From Oxytricha trifallax (taxonomy: Eukaryota > Ciliophora > Spirotrichea > Sporadotrichida > Oxytrichidae): a stretch of 64,000 nucleotides of DNA. This document shows, in pieces, positions 10,384 through 22,734 of the stretch (position 1 is the stretch's first letter; the number at the start of each line of letters is the position of its first letter). The notes under the pieces were generated by a model. That model was not told the DNA's origin and searched no databases. It saw only the letters and a list, made by a program, of their open reading frames with translations. Location: assembly GCA_000711775.1 (NCBI GenBank), contig ARYC01002752.1, positions 1-64,000 on the forward strand, read 5' to 3'. The translations under genes were made by a program, and so were the position numbers.

Positions 10384-12826
10384 TCATCCTTAAGGTGCAT
10401 GGTATGTCGTGGATATTCATCTTCAATCATGCTTAGTAGTTTATTAGCAGCAGCCTTTAAAGTGATCTTGCCAGACCAGAGTCGTTGCACTTAGCCATAG
10501 CCTCTAAACTAACTTCCATACTCTGGAACAACTTTCTCTTTATCTGAAAGATAAGCGTCTTTAGAAACCTTCAAAAACAAATTATCCTATCCTGACTTTA
10601 GCACTAAGTAAGAATGAAAGCAATTGGTTTGTTCAAGTATTCATTAGATTAGTGAATAGCTTTGTCGTCTCTAGCTGCTTGCTGCAATTTGTCGGAAGTT
10701 TATGTGAACCCTCTACTCCATAGTTTGAAGAGACGCTCCTTCAAGAAAGCAAAGTCCAGTCAGCTATTAGCACTCTCAAGTTGAATGAAGTGGTACCAAC
10801 AAGATATCTCATAATACTTTGATGAGGAGCGAATATACCTCGCTGCATTAGCTCAATATTTGCAATACATACACCTAGAGCTATCCTAAGTCTAAAAACT
10901 TCCTTAAGTTTTGGTACATGCATAAGGAATTTCCCAAGAGGTTGGCATTTCTAGTTGATCTTAAAGTTTTAGATGAAAAGGCTCTCATCACTGTCAAAGA
11001 AGAGATTCTAGCAAGGCAGAATGAATTTGGCATCTCTGTGATCTTTCAAAAGGTTGAATTCGTGATTTGCTCTATATTTAGCGTGCTGGCCTAAATAAAG
11101 TTTCATCCAACTGTATTGGAAATCGTTTTGCAAATCTTTCATCTGGAAGACGACTTCTTTAGTTGAAAGCAAGTACATGATTCTAATTTAAACGAACCCC
11201 AAGAAATTCAAGTACTTTGCAAGTGTCTCATAATCTTCTTCATTATCCTTAAATGAGAAGACACCCTGTTTGATAAGCTTAATCATCTAATTGTAATACT
11301 AGAAGTATGAAGTTGCATTATTGCTCAACAAGTCTTAGCGTAAAACCCCAATATACTAAAAGTTCGACTCAGAGTTTAATTTCAAATTTAGAACTTTTGC
11401 ATTGTCTATCCAAGGTTCGCAATTTTTGTCAATCGTCGATTCTTCGAGATCGTGCTTATGATCTTTCTTGGATGTTACCTTCTATGGTGTTATTACACAA
11501 TCAACTTCTGAGTGAATGTCAAAATCGAATTCATCTATATCTTCACTGCTTCTGCTGCTGCTTGAGTCTGCTTATGAAGTTATTTATTTCATTTCTTCGT
11601 CAACTTCATTGCTCTAACTTGAAGATTGAGAATCTACCGCATCATCAAACTTTGATTGCTTTGGCATACTTGTGGATATAAAATTGTCTTCACTCTCACT
11701 CTCATCACTTTAATCCATCTCAGCTCCAAACTTCTTCAACTTTCTATTGGCATATAACTTGTGACTTTTCGCTTTTTAGATAGGTTATTACCTACCTAAA
11801 GTATTTAGTTAATTACTATTTCTTATATAATTAGGAGCTACCCTATCAAATAACTTACCTTTCTATTATTTCTATTACTTTGTTTTAGTTTATCTTAATC
11901 GTTTGTTTTCTATTTCTAGATCATCACACCTGGCATGTAAGGCGGCAATGCTATCGCGAAGTTTTTAAATGTATGCCTTGCGCTTGATCCTTGACTTTTG
12001 AATTGCTTTTTACTTCATGTAAATCCAGAGATTGGGTTTATCTTACTTCTACTAATTTCAAACTTTGACTATGCTTTGACTTGGTTGAACGAAACAATTT
12101 TCTTTGATTTAGAGGGCTCTCCAGTACCAATACCATCTTTAAGGAAGCTTTTGTATTTGCTCAAGTCAACTTCACCTATGAGCTTGTATAATTGAGAATC
12201 TACATCAACACACTCTACATCTTCTTCAAGTACGTAATCAACAAAAATCTTGGATTCCTTATCTTAGCGCTTGCCATTAATTGATTTGAGTTGTTAGTAG
12301 CGCTCACTATGAAAGTTCTGGATGTGTCTCGCATAGTTGCTCCAGGTAATTATCTTCGGATTGATAGGGCTGCAGTGGAGGCAGTAGCAGTAGACTTTCT
12401 TAATTGGAGCGCATTCAACACCATTGGAATGATAGGTAGAGCAAGTATCATCAGTAACCTCAGATTAATGCATGAATTGATAGGCAACGATATTATAGCA
12501 TGATAAACTCCTCAGATATGTGAACTACTCTTCGTCACCGCCATTTAAACTGATATCTGTTTATTTTTAATATATAATATACTAATTAATCTCAAAGTCT
12601 GATTTATATGATTTCGATTAATTTTAAAATAATAACTTAACAGGCAGAGGCTTATAATGGTAAAATAATCTAAAAATTAACACTTTTGGCATCGATAAGC
12701 ATGCCTCCCTATAATTGGATGTATAATCTGAAAATCCTTATGATTATGCTGAGTTTCGTTATAAAAATGATTTTCAACTAATTTTGATGGATCAATATGA
12801 TTATACTATATATTTTTATTGAAAGC
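10384..12826 (-). CDS. Zinc-binding/bZIP-like protein, left-arm copy
   Basis: Transcribed away from the palindrome axis. The frame begins in the axis spacer without an obvious ATG (LDLPQAAFNKNIQ), passes a Cys pair (HAYRCQKC), a probable intron, then a Cys-rich stretch (VYCYCLHCSP) with downstream His, suggesting a zinc-binding fold. A basic segment followed by heptad-spaced residues (KSRIKRKAYIQKL, then LEIENKRLR) resembles a bZIP, though the invariant Asn position is not Asn. A Ser/Asp/Glu-rich linker and a conserved C-terminal region follow. Length would be near 690 residues. One 1-nt shift late in the gene is shared by both arms. Such an architecture suggests DNA binding, perhaps at the element's own repeats; that role is inference. 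Confidence 0.6.
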
Positions 12827-12827
12827 A

Positions 12828-12861
12828 GCCTGCGGAAGATCCAACACTGTATGTTGGTTCT
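12828..12861. other. 34-nt unpaired spacer at the axis of the palindrome
   Basis: The arms meet as ...GAAAGCA (ending 12827) and TGCTTTC... (starting 12862). The 34 nt between do not pair with the arms but contain their own small hairpin, CCAAC-actgtat-GTTGG (12841-12857). The ATG that starts the rightward central gene (12851) lies in this spacer; the leftward copy reads through the other strand of it without an ATG. Confidence 0.8.
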
Positions 12862-15301
12862 TGCTTTCAATAAAAACATATAATAGAATCATATTCATCC
12901 ATCAAAATTAGTTGAAAATCATTTTTATAACGAAACTCAGCATAATCATAAGGATTCTCAGATTATACATCCAATTATAGGGAGGCATGCTTATCGATGC
13001 CAAAAGTGTAAATTTTTAGATTATTCTACCATTATAAGACTCTGCCTGTTAAGTTATTATTTTAAAATTAATCGAAATCATATAAATCACACTTTGAGAT
13101 TAATTAGTATATTATATAATAAAAATAAACAGATATCAGTTTAAATGGCGGTAACGAAGAGTAGTTCCATATCTGAAGAGTTTATCATGCAATAATATCG
13201 CTACCTATCAATCCATGCATTAATCTGAGGTTACTGATGATACTTGCTCTACCTATCATTCCAATGGTGTTGAATGCGCTCCAATTAAGAAAGTCTACTG
13301 CTACTGCCTCCACTGCAGCCCCATCAATCCGAAGAGAATTACCTGGAGCAACTATGCGAGAAACATCCAGAACTTTCATAGTGAGCGCTACCAACAACTC
13401 AAATCAATTAATGGCAAGCGCTAAGATAAGGAATCCAAGATTTTTGTTGATTACGTACTTGAAGAAGATGTAGATGTGTCGATGTAGATTCTCAATTATA
13501 CAAGCTCAGAGGTAAAGTTGACTTGAGCAAATACAAAAGCTTCCTCAAAGATGGTATTGGTACTGGAGAGCCCTCTAAATCAAAGAAAATTGTTTCGTCC
13601 AACCAAATCAAAGCATAATCAAAGTTTGAAATTAGCAGAAGTAAGATCAAACCCAAGCTCTGGATTTACATGAAGTAAAAAGCAATTCAAAAGTCAAGGA
13701 TCAAGCGCAAGGCATACATTTAAAAACTTCGCGATAGCATTGCCACCTTACATGCCAGGTGTGAAGATCTAGAAATAGAAAACAAACGATTAAGATAAAC
13801 TAAAACAAAGTAATAGAAATAATAGAAAGGTAAGTTATTTGATAGGGTAGCTCCTAATTATATAAGAAATAGTAATTAACTAAATACTTTAGGTAGGTAA
13901 TAACCTATCTAAAAAGCGAAAAGTCACAAGTTATATGCCAATAGAAAGTTGAAGAAGTTTGGAGCTGAGATGGATTAAAGTGATGAGAGTGAGAGTGAAG
14001 ACAATTTTATATCCACAAGTATGCCAAAGCAATCAAAGTTTGATGATGCGGTAGATTCTCAATCTTCAAGTTAGAGCAATGAAGTTGACGAAGAAATGAA
14101 ATAAATAACTTCATAAGCAGACTCAAGCAGCAGCAGAAGCAGTGAAGATATAGATGAATTCGATTTTGACATTCACTCAGAAGTTGATTGTGTAATAACA
14201 CCATAGAAGGTAACATCCAAGAAAGATCATAAGCACGATCTCGAAGAATCGACGATTGACAAAAATTCCGAACCTTGGATAGACAATGCAAAAGTTCTAA
14301 ATTTGAAATTAAACTCTGAGTCGAACTTAAAGTATATTGGGGTTTTACGCTAAGACTTGTTGAGCAATAATGCAACTTCATACTTCTAGTATTACAATTA
14401 GATGATTAAGCTTATCAAACAGGGCGTCTTCTCATTTAAGGATAATGAAGATGATTACGTGAAGACACTTGCAAAGTACTTGAATTTCTTGGGGTTCGTT
14501 TAAATTAGAATCATGTACTTGCTTTCAACTAAAGAAGTCGTCTTCCAGATGAAAGATTTGCAAAACGATTTCCAATACAGTTGGATGAAACTTTATTTAG
14601 GCCAGCACGCTAAATATAGAGCAAATCACGAATTCAACCTTTTGAAAGATCACAGAGATGCCAAATTCATTCTGCCTTGCTAGAATCTCTTCTTTGACAG
14701 TGATGAGAGCCTTTTCATCTAAAACTTTAAGATCAACTAGAAATGCCAACCTCTTGGGAAATTCCTTATGCATGTACCAAAACTTAAGGAAGTTTTTAGA
14801 CTTAGGATAGCTCTAGGTGTATGTATTGCAAATATTGAGCTAATGCAGCGAGGTATATTCGCTCCTCATCAAAGTATTATGAGATATCTTGTTGGTACCA
14901 CTTCATTCAACTTGAGAGTGCTAATAGCTGGACTGGACTTTGCTTTCTTGAAGGAGCGTCTCTTCAAACTTGGAGGGGATTCAGATAACTTCCGACAAAT
15001 TGCAGCAAGCAGCTAGAGACGACAAAGCTATTCACTAATCTAATGAATACTTGAACAAACCAATTGCTTTCATTCTTACTTAGTGCTAAAGTCAGGATAG
15101 GATAATTTGTTTTTGAAGGTTTCTAAAGACGCTTATCTTTCAGATAAAGAGAAAGTTGTTCCAGAGTATGGAAGTTAGTTTAGAGGCTATGGCTAAGTGC
15201 AACGACTCTGGTCTGGCAAGATCACTTTAAAGGCTGCTGCTAATAAACTACTAAGCATGATTGAAGATGAATATCACACATACCATGCACCTTAAGGATG
15301 A
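12851..15301 (+). pseudogene. Zinc-binding/bZIP-like protein, right-arm copy, frameshifted
   Basis: Same gene as 10384-12826, diverging from it head to head. This copy has an ATG at 12851 inside the axis spacer (MLVLAFNKNIQQNH). It carries a frameshift near 13485 in the acidic segment before KYKSFLKDGIG and another near 14955, where the left arm keeps one frame. The central part, 13517-15043, is a single open frame of about 500 codons that includes the basic/zipper-like region (about 13669-13775) and the long C-terminal domain. The end (EDEYHTYHAPQG) stops at TGA 15299-15301. Clearly homologous and recently active, now broken. Confidence 0.65.
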
Positions 15302-15514
15302 AATCGCGTTCTTAAACAACTGTCAGTGACTAATTCGCAAACTATTAATAATCCCTTCCCTAATACTTTCACAATCTAATTTATTGCATTATACTCTATA
15401 ATATAATTCAATCTTCATTCTAGACAAAATAATGCAGCAATCGATTGCAATATTCATATATACTTATACCAGACATAAATTTGCATTATTATAGGGTTTT
15501 ATCAAATTTTTTTA

Positions 15515-15580
15515 ATGTTGTATGGCTCCACCCTTAGGTTGTATGGTTCCAGGAAGATATCCTGAAGATATCTCAAATTT
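15515..15580. repeat. Short module, right arm copy 4
   Basis: Mirror of 10100-10172: two GGTTGTATGGTTCC-type units then AGATATCCTGAAGATATCTC. Confidence 0.75.
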
Positions 15581-18075
15581 CAAATTCTATGAAAAATTAA
15601 GAAAAATTTCTAATAACTCTGAGTACACTAAGATTCAGAGCACTTCATGCATTAGTATAGAGTACTATAGCAACAATGAACAATGATAAAACATGCTAAT
15701 TCGATGTGCATGGGTAATATAAGAGACCAAACTTCAAAAATTCTTAGTATTTATAGTTGTTTATAACAGCTTTCAAACCACCAGTTTGAGTCTCTAACTT
15801 CAAAAATCGATTTTTGCCTAAGGGCTCTGACTTCAACTCTAATGATGTTTTCGATGCCTCGATGAGATATATGATGATTTGGATGATTTTCGGATGATTA
15901 GGTGAGAGTTGGGTAAGTCAAGTGTATTGGACTTAAGTTTGAGAATAGCCCAAAATTTCAAAGCTATACCACAGTTAAGAAGTCAAAACCACTCTAAAGT
16001 AAAACCTACATTTTCTTACCACTCTTATCAAAATACCACCATACCCTCTCCAATCAATGCAATTAGGTATAGCAACAACACATATAAGTGATTGAGCTCA
16101 AATTAAGGTGGTATAGATAAATTTAAGAGGCTAGGTTGCATGAATCCACTCTAAGGTTGTATAGTTCCAGATGAAGATATCCTGAAGATACCTCAAGGTT
16201 ATATGGTTCCACCCCTCAGGTTGTACGGTTCCAGGAAGATATCCTGAAGATATCTCATAAAATCATGTACCAGTGTATAAAAAAATCGCTAAGTATGTAT
16301 AGGGTTCAATTAGAAGTAATAAAGCTGCTTATTCAAACTACTATGCCAAGAATCAACCTAAAGTTGTATGGATCCAGGTTGCATGGCTCCGGCTGTATGA
16401 CTCCAGGTTGTATAGTTCCAAAAATGCCCTATTTAAGCCAGTGAATTTCATAATTCATTATCACATTAAAAATTTCGCAAATTGGCCCGAAAATTAAACT
16501 TTTGCCTCCTGACTTTCTGCTGCCCTAACTTTAGACTCCTCCCTATATTTTATACTCCCCATCATTTTAACATGCTCCTTCTACTCGGGAGCATTAGGGT
16601 CCAGCCGCAGCCTATGGTTGGATACCCTCCATTTAAGAGTAAAGTACTTTTTTTAGAAAATTTCTTTAAAAATCTCTCTAATTTTAGAGTGGTTTTGACT
16701 TTTGCAAGTCTTAATACTGAACTGTTAGGGTTTAATCGTTCGATTATAATCGATTTATAAAAAATGAACTACAAACTCTGAGAGCCTTAGGGTCAAACTA
16801 AAGCTTATAGTTGGTCAACCCTGCATTCAAGATTTAAAAGTCTTAGATAGTAATGATTCAGGAGTACTCCTACAACTTGAAAATTTTATGATTAAGTGAC
16901 TTGATTTTAAATCATAATCAAACCTCTGGTTTTTAAAGCACTTGTACTTTAATAAAAACTAACTGCTACCAAACTTCTAAAACAGAGAAATTATTGAAAA
17001 ATTAAGAAGTCCACTTGCATTCTAGTGCAAAATGCGAATTTCAGGAAAATCAAAAATAATCAAAATCATTATTAAAACTTCCCTAAAGTTAGAACCGAAT
17101 ATTCAAATTAGTGGCAAACCCTACTTAAGCCGAGCAGTGTTATAATTTAGCTACAACATATTTTTGTAATATTTCGGTGTACATTGTTACCTTTTCTCCA
17201 GAGGATTAACTAGATGTATGAAAATTATACTCTTTTTTATACTCCGATCACTTATAATGTTTCGATACCGCATGAAAGATGCAATCCTTAGATTTTCAAT
17301 AAGCCGCGATCCTTCCCTTGGTGGGGGTATTAAGACACCATTGGAGGCGGTAGTTCTCCTCAATTTATAAATGATGTTATTCGTAATACATTTAGACATT
17401 GAGTACTGAGACTACTGAGGAGAAAATTATCATCAAAAAGCTTTCATCTTAACATTTTTATAGGAATGACAGAATCAGATTAGCAGAAATTACAGAGAAT
17501 TCAGCAATAATTGTAAGATTATTAGAAACCATTATTTAATTAACCTTCCTTTTTAACATTTTTATAGGTATTTTTAACTTAAATCAAAATCATATGCGCG
17601 CATTCAGAAGAGAGACCTCACATCAAAATAAATCTGCATTTGTCTGATCAGCTGTTAATAGTTATTAGGGAGTTAGGGAAGTGATAGGGTTTAGGATATT
17701 ATTGTTTGATTTTATGAATGCCATTTTTAAAGTTTTAAGATCTATCATATTAAATGAAATGTTTGCTTAGTTTACTTGAACTATCAAAACAAGGGTTTAT
17801 GTATTGTTGTAACTAATTATCATAAAGTAGAGAGGTTTTGATTTAAAAATGTTTATACAACTAATTTATTAAAATTATTATATATTACTCTTTCAGTGTA
17901 ATTGCTTTAAAGCCTAATTCAAGCATTTAGTTTTAATTTAATTTTACTTAATTAGCGTTTAGGGAATTTTAAGTTTAATTACTTGGATTATTATGTTAAG
18001 TGTTTACTTATACATGGTGTAACTATACCCATCGTAGTTTATTTAATCACTCTAAACTGATATTCACTCAATGTT
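15580..18075. other. Non-coding inner part of right arm, with a diverged block
   Basis: Mirror of 7645-10100. Open frames here (for example near 16482-16760) are not supported by any domain. The block 17130-17320 has little similarity to the left arm and contains different sequence of different length. Confidence 0.5.
16128..16425. repeat. Short-module arrays, right arm copies 2 and 3
   Basis: Mirror of 9250-9545, with the same order of GATATCCTGAAGATAtC elements and GGTTGTATGGTTCCA units. Confidence 0.75.
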
Positions 18076-18078
18076 TAA

Positions 18079-18644
18079 TCAAACTGTAAAACTGACTGCT
18101 CCAACCAATTCTTGGGGTTCTGGCATTTCATGCGGTGTCAACTGCTTCCTCATTTCTTCATCATACTTATCCACAGTCTTTCTGTATTCTCTCTTGATTT
18201 AGCTATAAATTGCGCGTAAGCGATGGTTTGAATAGTACAATAGAATTTCTTACTCCACCTGTATAAGACTATCGTTATCAAAGCTGAAGAACCAACCGTC
18301 TGAAGGATCGTCAGGATCAAGATGAATATACTATTAGTGCATGTGTGGATCCTCCTTCTTGAATGGGTATATCCATACGTTATAATAGCCACACCACTTA
18401 TAGGTTACCACCACAATTGGTTCACTCGGAGCAACCTCCAGAAGTACAACGTTTGTAAATCCACTTTGAGGATCCACCTGGAACTTTAAAGTTCGCTTGA
18501 AGCGTTCATCGATCACCTATACTTGAGAACCATTACTTATGTTGAAAATCTTGCCTTGTAAATCTCCACGATGTATCCACCAGGTGCATGAGCAGAGTGC
18601 TTGAAGGTGAAGCAGTGCTGCTTCGTAAGTTTGATTGACTTCAT
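18079..18644 (-). CDS. Unidentified element A protein 2, right copy
   Basis: Mirror copy of 7079-7644, starting at ATG 18644 and ending at TGA 18079-18081. The only clear differences are substitutions such as Phe to Leu and His to Tyr, and a changed C-terminus (GAVSFTV). The same one-base frame change near the start of the second half is present. Confidence 0.5.
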
Positions 18645-18805
18645 TCTTAAGTTTTATTATAGAATTATATGATTATTACTTAATAATAAATATAAAGAAC
18701 TTGTTTAAGTATTAAAGACTATATATTTTACTGATAAGACTACGCTTCGTTAATACTTGAAGATCAAACCATACTACTCCTAGTTGTGAACATCCACTGA
18801 GTTGA

Positions 18806-19314
18806 TCAACCAAGCTCTTAAGCTTAAGCAGGCCTATACCTAAAGTTCATGACTTCTATCACAAATCGGATAAGTTCTTAGTTGTCTCCCTTGTACAGGC
18901 CCTCAATCTGAATTGTTCTGATGGTGTGAAAGGCAAGTTGGATGCCGAACACGATTCTGTACTACTCCAGCGATTCATCCATTATTTGAAGGACTTGAGT
19001 AAGAGAGATCATATCCTGTTTTGTTAATCATCTTTTGAGCAATCATTCTCAAATATTAAAGCATGTACTTTTGCTAACTGCGCCACATCTGCGACACTTT
19101 TAGACGTATCAGCCGGGTATGCAATATGAAATACAGTAGAAGATTGCGCACAGACATTATATACGATTGACTTGATTTTACCAGTCATGTGGACACAAAG
19201 GAGGAGCAGCTACTGGAGGTGGAGCTGGAGCATATTTTTGCTGCTATTCAGTTGAGCAACTGCCTTTACTATGCCTCCAATGGATTCTATCATTACTATA
19301 GCTACTCTTGCCAT
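18806..19314 (-). pseudogene. Unidentified element A protein 3, right copy
   Basis: Starts at ATG 19314 (MARVAIVMIESIGGIVKAV) and runs through ADTSKSVADVAQLAKVHALI in one frame. It then changes frame into the conserved C-terminal part (IRTIQIEGLYKGDNQ...ELG, TGA 18806-18808). Together the two arm copies suggest an original protein of about 170 residues with no visible signal peptide or catalytic motif. Confidence 0.45.
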
Positions 19315-19439
19315 ATTTTGGTCATTATTAATATTGAGAATTATATTTATGTCTTAATAAGAGATTACATTAATACTAATAGTTATTATATTAAATTCTA
19401 ATATTATTAAATATGAAAACAACCAAGAAATCATAAAAT

Positions 19440-19703
19440 TCAAGCAATCACTCTGAAATGCATTCGCAGTCTTAGTAAGAATAATCGCTCACCTAGATCG
19501 TCAGCGACGATCATCTTAGCCAGCACTCCTTTGAAAGCATTAAGCAGAGTTGAGTCAAGATTGAAGACAAGCAAATCATAAAGTGGGGGCCTGTAATTTT
19601 GGGGAAGAATTTCGTTCAAGTGGTTGCACCAGCTAAGTATTCGTATAATACGGGAGCTCTCCTCAACTCTGGTGAAGTTCCTCCTCAAGTAGATTCTTTA
19701 TAA
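19440..19703 (-). CDS. Unidentified element A protein 4, right copy
   Basis: Mirror copy of 5990-6253 with a few substitutions (ETS to ESS, MN to FN, DRG to DLG). Retention of the frame in both arms supports that it is coding. It stands back to back with the transposase start at 19722. Confidence 0.35.
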
Positions 19704-19721
19704 GGAGGTTTGATCATTAAG

Positions 19722-20800
19722 ATGCCATTGGAAGGTATAGATTATTACTTAAATGACGTGATTGATATCAAGAGTTTGTATGACGATGATTCATTGTGTC
19801 AATTTCTGGAGCAGTTCTTGAGTCAATTTCGCAATTCAAAAGCAGGTTAGTCAAATAAATTAAGATTTAAGAATCATTCTAATATAATGCTAATTTAGAA
19901 ACCCCAGTCGATTTAAGAAGGATAGTCAGAGCAGTTGATATAAACAGGTTTACTCTCTTTTATACAGAATAGAATGTAGCTAAACCATGAATTACCGAAG
20001 GATTGTAATCCATACCTAAAACCTTGAGAAGCAAAGCTTGCCCATAAACGATTAGAGATAGGTAGAATGTATATGGAAGATTAGTTGAAGCCAAAGTAAA
20101 TTCGAAGAAGTTGCGAGTGACAGCAGAGTTTGTATCAAGAACTGTTGAGAAGTTTAAGCATGAGATTAAAAATAGCGTATTCCAACCTTAAGAACTAAAA
20201 AGACCTGGTAAGAGGAGGGAGTGAGATAATGAGCAGCTGGTTGCTGCAGTTGGCGAGTGCATAGAAGAAATGGGGATTTACTAATGTACTGGCAGAAATA
20301 TTCATAATCGATTGTAAGAATTGAAGCTGAGCTCACCATTAAAGTATGCCTTCAAAGTACCATGCATTTCAACAATTCACAAGATTCTCAAAGAGTAGTT
20401 TCATCTGAAGTTTGGCAAGACAGAGGCAGCGAATGTCAAATACAGAGATCCTGCTTATAACAGCAAGCGCTTATGGGTGAGTCGCCTGCTATCATAGTTT
20501 CTAAGAGAGAATGCAGTAATTATATCAGTGGATGAAAGCAACTTCAGGTCTGACTACTTGCCTCCTAAGCAGTGGGCACTAAATTAGAATAGTATACTAG
20601 GTAAGAGGAAGAATAAAAAAACCAGAGTGATTGCAGCCAAGAAGCACAGTAGAATCATAGCTGGTGATAAAGAGTTGCAGTATGGAGGGATGCTACTTGG
20701 AAAGCAGTAGGATCATTTATACTTTTCAGAATCATCGAAAGAGTTGGATGCAATCTCATTTATAAAATCCACTCTTCAACCACCTTAAATAAGTTCATAA
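19722..20800 (+). pseudogene. IS630/Tc1-like transposase, N-terminal part, right arm
   Basis: ATG at 19722; probable 58-nt intron near 19844-19902; then the helix-turn-helix-like region, a TGA within KRRE[TGA]DNEQ where the left arm has AGA, and the catalytic motif SVDESNFRSDYLPPKQW with its Asp codon at 20531-20533. Coding similarity fades after SSKELDAISFIKSTLQ, near 20780. The Asp context (VDES/T) is typical of the IS630-Tc1-mariner superfamily. Confidence 0.65.
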
Positions 20801-20816
20801 AATATTGGACTACAAG

Positions 20817-21050
20817 ATGCTAAAAGCTTACATAAACAAGCATCCAGCCTTCAACAAGTAAATTAAAGGCAAAGTCGATTTCGAAGCCCCATTCAGGTGC
20901 AAGTAGTATAAACCAATAGTGAAAACAATCAATTTTAAAGAAATCGAACATATCATCAAGCAGTTCCAAAGTAAGCTACTCATGATTAATTGGTATAGAA
21001 CAACTCAAGGAAATCAGTCAATCTTTAAACCCCACCTCGCTATACAATGA
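20817..21050 (+). CDS. Small ORF between transposase pieces, right arm
   Basis: ATG 20817 to TGA 21048-21050, 77 residues, Lys-rich: MLKAYINKHPAFNKQIKGK, then INFKEIEHIIKQFQSKLL. It follows the N-terminal transposase piece directly in another frame. It could be an inserted gene or a remnant of the region lost between the first and second catalytic Asp. Confidence 0.35.
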
Positions 21051-21567
21051 AATCAATGCATCAATAGGCTAAAGACTTGTCTCCTATACCAGAAGTTGAA
21101 GATACTCCTTGAAATCAATCAAGCACTTTGAAAAAATTCAGGAATTTGAAGCTGTAGAGCAGTACCAAGAAAATCACTTCTGATGATGAGCAGATAAAAA
21201 GGATTCACTCAAGCCTCACGCCTTTGATTGATAGAGTGTCAAAACTAAAGTTGTAATCGACCTAAAAGAAATCAAGCAGTTCAATGATGGGTTAGAGGCA
21301 AAGAGAGGTGATCTAACTAACTCCAAGGAAGTTGTCGCTGTCAGTTTTAAGCAGTTCTAATGTTGATGAAAGTAAGTACAAAAGACTGAAAATGGTTGTT
21401 GATGGAAGTTAGCTTAGATAGTCTATTGTCAAATGAATGAATCGCTGCTTAAGTGAAACTATACTTTCAGTATCAGTATGAAATACTCTTGATCATGGTA
21501 ACACATAAAAGTGAGAGAGATGCAAGTCGTCTCCTTAACACCTGTAATCATGCAAAATTTCAACAAC

Positions 21568-21765
21568 CATTCTTAAAGAAGATACCCTGAAGATACCTCA
21601 AGGTTGAATGGTTCCACCCCTCAGATTGCATGGTTCCACTCAAAGATTGTATGGCTCCACCCTAAAGTTGTACGACTCCAGGTGGTACGGATCCAGGTTG
21701 TATGGATCCGGGTTGTATGACTCCAGGTTGCATGGTTCCACCTATAGGTTGTATGAATCCATTTA
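21568..21765. repeat. Short-module array, right arm copy 1
   Basis: Mirror of 3936-4116: GATACCCTGAAGATACCTCA followed by about nine GGTTGTATGGTTCCA-type units up to 21760. Confidence 0.75.
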
Positions 21766-21839
21766 CTGCAAATTAAGTGTTACTCTACTTGATCAATCCT
21801 GTAATAAGTAGACTTCCATCTAACAACACAATTGACAGT

Positions 21840-22490
21840 CCAACTCTCGTTATTTAAGCTAATCAACTTTTCTTATAGATGACTTATCTCATAATCAGAA
21901 CCAATTTGAAGAGTCCAAGGAGTATAACAAACCCCATTCATAGATGATAAATGAAAGGCAGCTTGACTAACCTTACAAACCAATCTTTCAATATCGACAG
22001 GAGATGCTTTCCATTTTAGGTAATTATGGTTAGAAAGCCAGGCAGTTGTCAATTGCAAAGCAATAAGTGAAGAGACAATAATATTCTATGGGTTTGATAG
22101 CTGCAATCGCAGTTGACAGAGTGGTCTCCACTCAAATAATTGAGGGAGCTTTTGATTCAGTGCTGTTTGAGAACTTTATATATCAGACGCTGAGAAGTAT
22201 AAGAACTGACAAAGATCTATGCAATAAGAAGGTGGTGCTTTTAATGGATAATGCCATAATCATAAGTATTCTGAGATGCTTGCGACTGCTCGTCGCTTCA
22301 AAGTCAACGTTCTTTTCAATCCAGAATACTCGCCCTGGCTCAACACAATCGAACAGTTGTTTGCCTACATCAAGAAAAACCTCAAGCAGCAGAACATCAA
22401 CAGCAAGTAAGCATACTCTCATAACAAACTTTAAGAGTGCAGCTGGTCAAGCGCATCCAAGAAATAATAAAAAACATGAGCGAGGATGAT
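21840..22490 (+). pseudogene. IS630/Tc1-like transposase, catalytic C-terminal part, right arm
   Basis: Open from about 21877 through LSIAKQQVKRQQYSMGLIAA, IIEGAFDSVLFENFIYQTL and VVLLMDNAII (Asp codon 22247-22249). A one-base loss then shifts the frame relative to the left arm. The SPWLN-IEQLF block is still readable in the shifted frame, with Thr in place of Pro before IEQ. Inactive as it stands. Confidence 0.7.
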
Positions 22491-22734
22491 GTTCGAGGAC
22501 TCTGGGCATTCAGTATCAAGAAATGGATACATACTCTGAGGTATGGCTTTGTATGAGATTCTACTCAAAAACAAGAATTGCAACATACATTGAAATTTCT
22601 ATAAGCGCTTATACCTAATGCATTGTCATTTTTACTGCCTATACTATTACTGCTGCTATTACTCCTGTTATTAATACTGTACTTAAAATTAATACATAAA
22701 TGCACGAGGATCCCTGAAAATCGCAGTTTTCATA

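Larger units (their letters stand above)
2058..12827 (+). repeat. Left arm of the element A palindrome
   Basis: This is the inverted partner of 12862-23603. The repeats match over the whole length with small indels; summed mirror coordinates drift only between about 25,661 and 25,723. In the central gene this arm keeps one open frame where the right arm has frameshifts, so it is the better copy. Confidence 0.9.
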
